DNA of 64,000 bases from Symsagittifera roscoffensis. Its lineage: Eukaryota; Xenacoelomorpha; Acoela; Convolutidae. The position numbers and the translations under genes were made by a program. The stretch lies in NCBI RefSeq assembly GCF_963678635.1, contig NC_087062.1, positions 26,562,833-26,626,832 on the forward strand, given 5' to 3'. Under the pieces are notes generated by a model, which ran no database searches, was not told where the DNA came from, and was given only the letters and a program-made list of their open reading frames with translations. This document shows positions 58,202-64,000 of this stretch, in pieces (position 1 is the stretch's first letter; the number at the start of each line of letters is the position of its first letter).

Positions 58202-60807
58202 AAATTTTAATTTTTCTCCAACTCCTTTTTCTATTAACCTCCAATCAAAACATAAACCCTTCCCCCCGCACAGGACCCCAAGATTTATTAGCAACACATT
58301 ACGATTGTGAAGAAAACGAACAAAAAACACTACACAAATATGCAATAAATCAAGTATCACAATGCGGAACAGAACCACAAGCTATAGAAACAACAAATGT
58401 AATAGCGACACTTTATTCAAAAGCCCGAGCAACAACAGTTATAGGATATAAATTCACAGCAACATTTTCTGAAAAGAAAGTACATTGTTCACAAGTCTCT
58501 AATGGAAATAAAAACCGACTTGACCACGAATCATTCTACCAGAGTAATATCGAACGACTTTTACATCTCCATCCCGAAGATTGTAAAAACGAGTTACTAA
58601 GACTAAATATCACAAGAAATAAAAACACAGATAGAAAATTAGTATATTTCCAAGTTTTTGCAGATTCTGTACATCAAGCAGAACTTGAAAGATATCAAGG
58701 ACATATAAAATTAGATGAAAAATACCCATACAACGGCGCACACGGAAGATTAACTTATGACATACACGATAAACACTGGATACCACACATTGGTATAAAT
58801 GACCCATCAAACTGCAAAGCAGACACAAAAAATAAAGGATATCAAGAAATCATGTTTTTCGATTGGAAAATACAACTCGAAAAAATACAACTCACACGCG
58901 ATTTATCTGACAACACAATGATCTATCAAGGAATTAGATTACCCTGTAAAAACGATCAAGGCTATTGTGACCCTACAACACGAACACAAGCAACAATTGT
59001 TTGGTTCCCCGAAGACACATGTACGACATTTCAAGTAGCAAAAATACACGCTCGTATGATAAAATTTCACGAAAAATATTTTATACAATCAATTCCATAT
59101 GAACAAGTCCATCCATCACGAAAACAAAGTTCTAATTTTAGAAACATACACAATATAGAAAATAAATTGACACCTTTTCAAATATATCAAGAAACAGAAC
59201 TTGCATGTAAATACAGAAATCCACTTCACAAAACACAATACTCCGAGATATTAGTTGAATACGAAAAAGGATTCGACATGACCACTGGAAAAGTAAAAAT
59301 CGACCCATACGCCACAAGTCACCCTATAAACGAAGGAACATCATATATACCAGTTGATTTTCAAAAAAGTAAAAGTCAACCTGGTGGACATCTAAAACCC
59401 CATGACACTAGAAGCACACGTTTACAAGAACTATCACTAATGAATAGTACATATTTCGGTAATATCCACTATGATATTCACCTAGATATGAAATTAGACT
59501 ACACAATTAGCCGCATTTTTCAAGAAATGTCACTCGCTGAATTAGAAACAATTCACCAATTATGCGAATTAGAAAGGACACAAATCCTACAATCACTTGC
59601 ACTAGCAGTATTAAAAATACCCTACGCAGGATATTTACTATCAGGAAATAGATCAAATTTTTTAGACTACGAAGGAAACATTTTATGGTTTTATACCTGT
59701 ACCAAAAAAGTATCACCACTATATGTTTTTGAAGATAAACGATGCTATAAAAGAATCCCTATCTTTTATAAGAATAAAGTACATTTCGTTGACACACTTT
59801 CAAGACGAACCTATTTCTGGGATACCGCAGTCCCATGTGGATCAGAAAATAGCCACAATGTAGTTCAACTGAACCCTGATGAAGATAAATATTACCTTCT
59901 TACCCCATATCCCACATTAATGCAATCACTCAAAAAATTTTCACCTGAAAGCATAAGAGCTATTGCTCGAAACCCAAATATTGACCTACAATCAATTGGA
60001 ATATATTCAAAATCCGATATCCAACGTCACATTAGAACACAACAATTCCAAGAATTATTAACACAAATGGACACTATACAAAGACAATCAATTGACCAAA
60101 ACTTACGCAAACTTGCCGAAACCGCAGGATTTGCAGATATTTATACACAAGATTATAGCGGATATTTTAAAGACATTAAAGACTATATATATCTAAACGG
60201 TGAAAAATACAGACCACAAGATATTTCACCTATAAATATTTTTAGCTTTGTTAAACTAAAAAATGAAATTCTCGATTTTCTAGGATGGCCCTACTACATC
60301 TTAGAAAAATTGACTATTTTATACGCAATGTTCAACTTTATAGGATTTCTTTTTTCACTCTTAAAAGGAATCTACAATACATGCGCTATACACACACAAG
60401 TAAATAGACAAGTAAGTGTAGCACGCATACTATTTGCAGGATTTTTTGGAATTTTTTCATCGTCAATAAACAAAATTCTTTTAGACGCACAAATAAAAGA
60501 ATACAACACAAAAATAGCAACAAGACAGAACACATATGACGAAGAACATAACAATGTAGACATAACGCCTACAGCACCACAGTTACCACCCCTACCACAT
60601 AACCATCCATTATCCCTAGCCCCACGAAATTTTCGAAATCTAGCAATAACACATAATCCAAATTTTAGACCAACCATATCACAAAGTCCCATTCAACATA
60701 TAATGACACATCATTCACTAGATGAAAATACATATGAACAAATTATAGAACAACCCCAGACCACCGCTTTTCAGTCTCAAAATTATAATTTTTTTAGCCC
60801 ACGATGA
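58189..60807 (+). CDS. env-like: Envelope-like membrane glycoprotein of the retroelement
   Basis: The 872-codon frame is intact. It begins with a signal-peptide-like segment (hydrophobic residues 2-17), followed by a Cys-containing ectodomain of roughly 670 residues. Two hydrophobic segments near residues 697-735 and 742-762 would anchor it, and a ~100-residue Pro-rich tail follows. Position after pol and this topology fit a retroviral-type Env that mediates membrane fusion. Spaced cysteines near the N-terminus (YDC, QCG, HCS) are reminiscent of class III-type glycoproteins captured by invertebrate retroelements, but this family assignment is uncertain. Unlike gag and pol, it has no internal stop. 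Its stop codon overlaps the next ATG. Confidence 0.6.
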   Translation: MYILKILIFLQLLFLLTSNQNINPSPRTGPQDLLATHYDCEENEQKTLHKYAINQVSQCGTEPQAIETTNVIATLYSKARATTVIGYKFTATFSEKKVHCSQVSNGNKNRLDHESFYQSNIERLLHLHPEDCKNELLRLNITRNKNTDRKLVYFQVFADSVHQAELERYQGHIKLDEKYPYNGAHGRLTYDIHDKHWIPHIGINDPSNCKADTKNKGYQEIMFFDWKIQLEKIQLTRDLSDNTMIYQGIRLPCKNDQGYCDPTTRTQATIVWFPEDTCTTFQVAKIHARMIKFHEKYFIQSIPYEQVHPSRKQSSNFRNIHNIENKLTPFQIYQETELACKYRNPLHKTQYSEILVEYEKGFDMTTGKVKIDPYATSHPINEGTSYIPVDFQKSKSQPGGHLKPHDTRSTRLQELSLMNSTYFGNIHYDIHLDMKLDYTISRIFQEMSLAELETIHQLCELERTQILQSLALAVLKIPYAGYLLSGNRSNFLDYEGNILWFYTCTKKVSPLYVFEDKRCYKRIPIFYKNKVHFVDTLSRRTYFWDTAVPCGSENSHNVVQLNPDEDKYYLLTPYPTLMQSLKKFSPESIRAIARNPNIDLQSIGIYSKSDIQRHIRTQQFQELLTQMDTIQRQSIDQNLRKLAETAGFADIYTQDYSGYFKDIKDYIYLNGEKYRPQDISPINIFSFVKLKNEILDFLGWPYYILEKLTILYAMFNFIGFLFSLLKGIYNTCAIHTQVNRQVSVARILFAGFFGIFSSSINKILLDAQIKEYNTKIATRQNTYDEEHNNVDITPTAPQLPPLPHNHPLSLAPRNFRNLAITHNPNFRPTISQSPIQHIMTHHSLDENTYEQIIEQPQTTAFQSQNYNFFSPR

Positions 60808-62606
60808 GCCGACAACTTGGATCCCTACACCGCTCAAATTCCCACCCAACCAACCTCACCACTCCAATCCCAATAATACCACTTTTTGCTTTTCCGCCAC
60901 CCGATTTCCCCACCAGTAATGTAACATCCGGCATGAATTCCGATACTAATTCACACATCTCAGTTTTATACTCCATCTCACAACTCAATAACCCGAATAT
61001 TGAAACCCCTGATGAATTTGCAGACTCTGAACCATCTCCATCCAATAATTTTCAAACCAACCCCTCAGTTTTTTCAAAACCCCCTTTTCAACCAATCCCA
61101 CCAAATAACCCACTCCCATCCATTTCTACACCCTCTTATGCTTCACAAGTCACCCCAACCTACTCTTCACTTCATTCAGACCGATCATCCAGTTCTCCAG
61201 ACACCCCCCAAATCTCCCAAGAACTAGATAATTTTATCACCCTACAACAACAACCCTTCCACCTTGACACCCCCACTATAAACCAGATTTCATCCACAAT
61301 AGAATCATCAAACCCACCTACTCCTACACCCTCTTCAGCTTATACCGCATCATTAGCACCATCATCCACATCCACCGAATCATCAATTAGCACTAATCGA
61401 GCTTACCGCACTTTCAAAAGAAAATTCCCAAACCATCCATTTCCAACAAAACCAGGAACAGCCCGTGAATATATTAATCATCCAAATCACACTAACACGA
61501 AAGATTTTTTAGCAATCACCTTACCCTCATTTCCACAGTATACTTTGAATACCCCTAACGACACTAACGACACACGTAGTTTTGTAGATGAACAAGTTTT
61601 AATGCCTACACTTCATTGGACATCATATTATCATTTTACTAACCCCCTTTGCCTACCTTTATCTAATACTCACATCGATATAGAAAGAAATCAAAATATG
61701 CTATATCGACTCACCACACCCCTAACACATAGACAATTTACTTATATAGGATATAAAAAGTCACTAAAAACATACACTGCACCCCGAGCAAACGAATATA
61801 CGCTAGAATATTACGATCACAACATCATCCGAGCTAACCAATTTTTAGATGATGATCGTTTCGCTAACCCACAAATCACAGAAAAATTCTTCATCAAAAC
61901 ACCATATGTATTTACACTCAATATATTTGATCGCAAATTCGATCACATCATTTCTGAAGCACTAACCGACACACAAGCTTACGAAAGTTTTAAAGAAAAA
62001 TTTCAATTATTTTCACTAACCTTTCATTTCCTTGCACCACATGAACGAGATTTGCACTGCTCACACGATATTATGTTACGCACTAAACAAACCCACACAT
62101 ATACATATTATCGCTTCATACAAAATCACTTTGATCTACACACTCCATCAAGACAACCACACCACCGTTTTCAATTTATTAACTCTAAGTACACTTCACC
62201 ATTTTTTCTTAACTTCACATATTGCATCAAAGATACTAACCTTCACGGTATTCTTCGCAATTATGATCCCATAACCCAAATGTATATTTTTTGTCCCATC
62301 ACGAAGACCTTCAACGCAGAAGAATCCAGACCCTTCCTTATCCCACATGAATTTATTCAACCTATAGAAATCCCAATATTAGAATTCATCCACAACACTA
62401 AATACAATCACAAATTGTATAATCTCATCCAAAACACACCTTATGATTTTGCAGTTGGCACTGAAGAACTAAAAACCATTAAAGCACTTCAATTGCTTTG
62501 GCCACTGCTTCAAACTAAAAACATCATTCGCATACTAGCAAAATTACTAACTAATTCCGACATAATACACGACATCTTCCCCCACGGTTTTTTCCCCGAC
62601 GACTAA
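60804..62606 (+). CDS. Unrecognised 600-residue retroelement protein
   Basis: The frame starts at ATG 60804, sharing bases with the envelope stop codon (ATGA), and runs uninterrupted to TAA at 62604-62606. Residues 1-200 are Ser/Thr/Pro-rich and probably disordered. Residues 200-600 are rich in aromatic residues and His and look folded. There is no signal peptide or clear membrane span. The intact length equals that of a conserved accessory gene, but I know of no family match. Confidence 0.55.
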   Translation: MSRQLGSLHRSNSHPTNLTTPIPIIPLFAFPPPDFPTSNVTSGMNSDTNSHISVLYSISQLNNPNIETPDEFADSEPSPSNNFQTNPSVFSKPPFQPIPPNNPLPSISTPSYASQVTPTYSSLHSDRSSSSPDTPQISQELDNFITLQQQPFHLDTPTINQISSTIESSNPPTPTPSSAYTASLAPSSTSTESSISTNRAYRTFKRKFPNHPFPTKPGTAREYINHPNHTNTKDFLAITLPSFPQYTLNTPNDTNDTRSFVDEQVLMPTLHWTSYYHFTNPLCLPLSNTHIDIERNQNMLYRLTTPLTHRQFTYIGYKKSLKTYTAPRANEYTLEYYDHNIIRANQFLDDDRFANPQITEKFFIKTPYVFTLNIFDRKFDHIISEALTDTQAYESFKEKFQLFSLTFHFLAPHERDLHCSHDIMLRTKQTHTYTYYRFIQNHFDLHTPSRQPHHRFQFINSKYTSPFFLNFTYCIKDTNLHGILRNYDPITQMYIFCPITKTFNAEESRPFLIPHEFIQPIEIPILEFIHNTKYNHKLYNLIQNTPYDFAVGTEELKTIKALQLLWPLLQTKNIIRILAKLLTNSDIIHDIFPHGFFPDD

Positions 62607-63419
62607 CAGGTAAGTATAATATATACATATTCTTCACTAATAAATTCAAATGAAAAAACTAACCATTCTTTATCCATGTCTCATTTAGATTTTTAGTCTT
62701 CATCTCACGATCATCTGGAAAATACACAAAAGAAAAATAAAAAATAGAAAACTTCTTCAAATTGTTCAAAACTCTAATAATCTTTTGCACCAGCTAAATT
62801 AAATAAAATTCATACCAATGTAGTAAATTAATTTATAAATTATTTCCCTAAAAGCAGTAATTCTAATAATGATGAAAATTTGTAACTTAATTTTTCCCCA
62901 AAACTAGCAGTAAAATTGAAATTCTATGTAGTAAATTGATAAGACGAAAATGCAGTACTAACCTTTTGATATTTCCATTCACTCGCACAAGAATTCTATC
63001 CAAACTCGCACAGCTCGCCCACGAAGAATTGTTTAAATAATGAATTTCAGTTTCAAGCTTTCACACTCAACAACTCCAACACACGATAACAAGTTTCAAA
63101 CTTTCCTTTAACCCGGTTGGAAAGGAATTATATACTAAACAAAACTAACCAACGCAGCTTACTAAACACCACAACACATAGAATAACAGCATGACTAAGA
63201 AAAGGAAACCAACGGTACCCAAACCGGATTAACCCAGTTTAAAACTATAAAGTCTAAGAAAGAAATAATTAAACACAAAAAAGTCGAAAGACAAACCCAT
63301 ACCAAAACCAATTTGATTTTTGAAAAAAGGACACAACCAACGAAACATAAGAAAAACCACAATAAACCCAACATAAAAAGTTATCACATAACAGGACCTC
63401 TCACAGAAACCGCACGAAA
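62607..63419 (+). other. 3' region of the large retroelement
   Basis: No gene is recognised. The A-rich, G-poor composition of the element continues to about 63400. Purine-rich stretches near 62725 and 63197 could be polypurine tracts, but no repeat of a 5' LTR was seen after them. Confidence 0.35.
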
Positions 63420-64000
63420 TCATACTCCCACTCCTGGCCTAACCCACCAGAGAGGACGTCCTGAGCATGCTCTATAGCCGGCCTAACCCACCGCGCTACA
63501 TCCACACTTTGTGACCACACTCCTATTTTTAATAAGAGGTACTCAAGGGTGAGTAACTCTTCAAAATAACCGAACTAAAACAAAAGCTTTTGTGAAAACA
63601 ACTAACCAAAATCATTACACCGAAGACTTTAGTCAAGGTGTTATGGTATCGTGTAACGGGTTTTTTTTTTAATGTTGTCTGTTGTCAAGTGTCGACAAAT
63701 AACGTCCACAGTTATCAATTATCATGTGGGCTGGTCTATATCGCGCTATGTCACGTGATTGCGTATGTTTGTTTCTTTATTTGTTCATCTTTATTTATTT
63801 AATTATCTGTTCTTCTATTTATTTAATTATGTTTAGTTTGCTTATATTTATTTATAATTTATGTATATACATATTTATTTTTGTTTATTTTTATCACGTG
63901 TTTTGTTTATTTATTTAATTATTCTTTCTTTCATTTAGTTTTGCTTTTATTATTTCTGCGTGTGTATTTATTTAATTTATTTATTTTCATTTATTTATAT
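63420..64000. repeat. Right edge: tRNA-like fragment and TTTA-rich low-complexity DNA
   Basis: On the minus strand tagcgcggtgggttaggccg (about 63475-63500) resembles a tRNA A box, and a second gtgggttaggcc follows near 63435-63450. From about 63765 the sequence is almost only T and A in tttatttattta runs. Confidence 0.45.

Larger units (their letters stand above)
47100..63420 (+). mobile_element. Very large Ty3/gypsy-like retroelement with envelope-like gene
   Basis: The order is leader, extra basic frame (48640-49107), gag (49082-51393, broken), pol (51394-57291), ATG-less frame (57398-58201), envelope-like frame (58189-60807) and a further frame (60804-62606). All are on the plus strand and in strongly A-rich, G-poor sequence. 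The pol order PR-RT-RNaseH-IN with a GPY-type C-terminus indicates Ty3/gypsy. Long terminal repeats could not be found by eye. A PBS-like TGGTGCGACC at 47396 may mark the end of the 5' LTR; the 3' LTR may be degraded or beyond the window. The ends given are approximate. Confidence 0.75.

Noticed and set aside
63724-63918. Hydrophobic 64-codon frame at the right edge
   Set aside because: It is produced by tttatttattta low-complexity sequence.

Overview
The window is a mosaic of nested transposable elements with a few host genes. It comes from a eukaryote, most likely an invertebrate animal. Coding blocks are split by short GT..AG introns, there are LINE, Ty3/gypsy, Tc1/mariner and tRNA-derived SINE sequences, and there are two recognisable animal gene families: type II phosphatidylinositol 4-kinase and PCMTD. 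The species cannot be named from the sequence. A run of N at 22987-23186 marks a scaffold gap.

Layout. (1) 1-6130: simple repeats, a 30-bp minisatellite, a TIR element (890-1827), a decayed gypsy copy, and a second gypsy element with LTR, primer-binding site and one gag-pol frame that stops inside the reverse transcriptase. (2) 6129-22571: the main discovery, a 16.4-kb DNA transposon with perfect 26-bp terminal inverted repeats and GGAATCC-rich arrays just inside both ends. It carries four intron-containing genes: a SET-domain methyltransferase (KMT5A-like, minus), an unrecognised gene (plus), a C2HC-finger/JmjC demethylase-like gene (minus), and a candidate DDE transposase ending in a BRCT domain (minus). 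A near-perfect palindrome lies between the divergent SET and plus-strand genes, and a 560-bp foldback lies in a JmjC intron. (3) 23690-26880: a decayed LINE, itself interrupted by a 639-bp non-autonomous element (24585-25223) whose inverted repeats belong to the same family as those of the giant transposon. (4) 27662-29074: an apparently intact PI4K type II reading frame. (5) 29160-47100: mostly non-coding, with several SINE-like repeat copies, a decayed PCMTD gene (31170-34160), hairpins, a ~160-bp satellite, a mariner remnant with long TIRs and a small two-exon gene (45107-45682). (6) about 47100-63400: a very large A-rich, G-poor Ty3/gypsy-like element with an extra 5' reading frame, broken gag, pol (PR-RT-RH-IN), an ATG-less frame, an envelope-like membrane glycoprotein and an unrecognised 600-residue frame that overlap end to start. 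(7) The right edge is AT-rich low-complexity DNA.

How it fits together. The giant element pairs a putative chromatin writer (SET) and eraser (JmjC) with a transposase that has a DNA-damage-type BRCT module. This suggests, by inference only, that it adjusts chromatin at its own locus or at target sites. All four genes carry stops or frameshifts, so this copy looks inactive, although some defects sit in A/T homopolymers and may be assembly errors.
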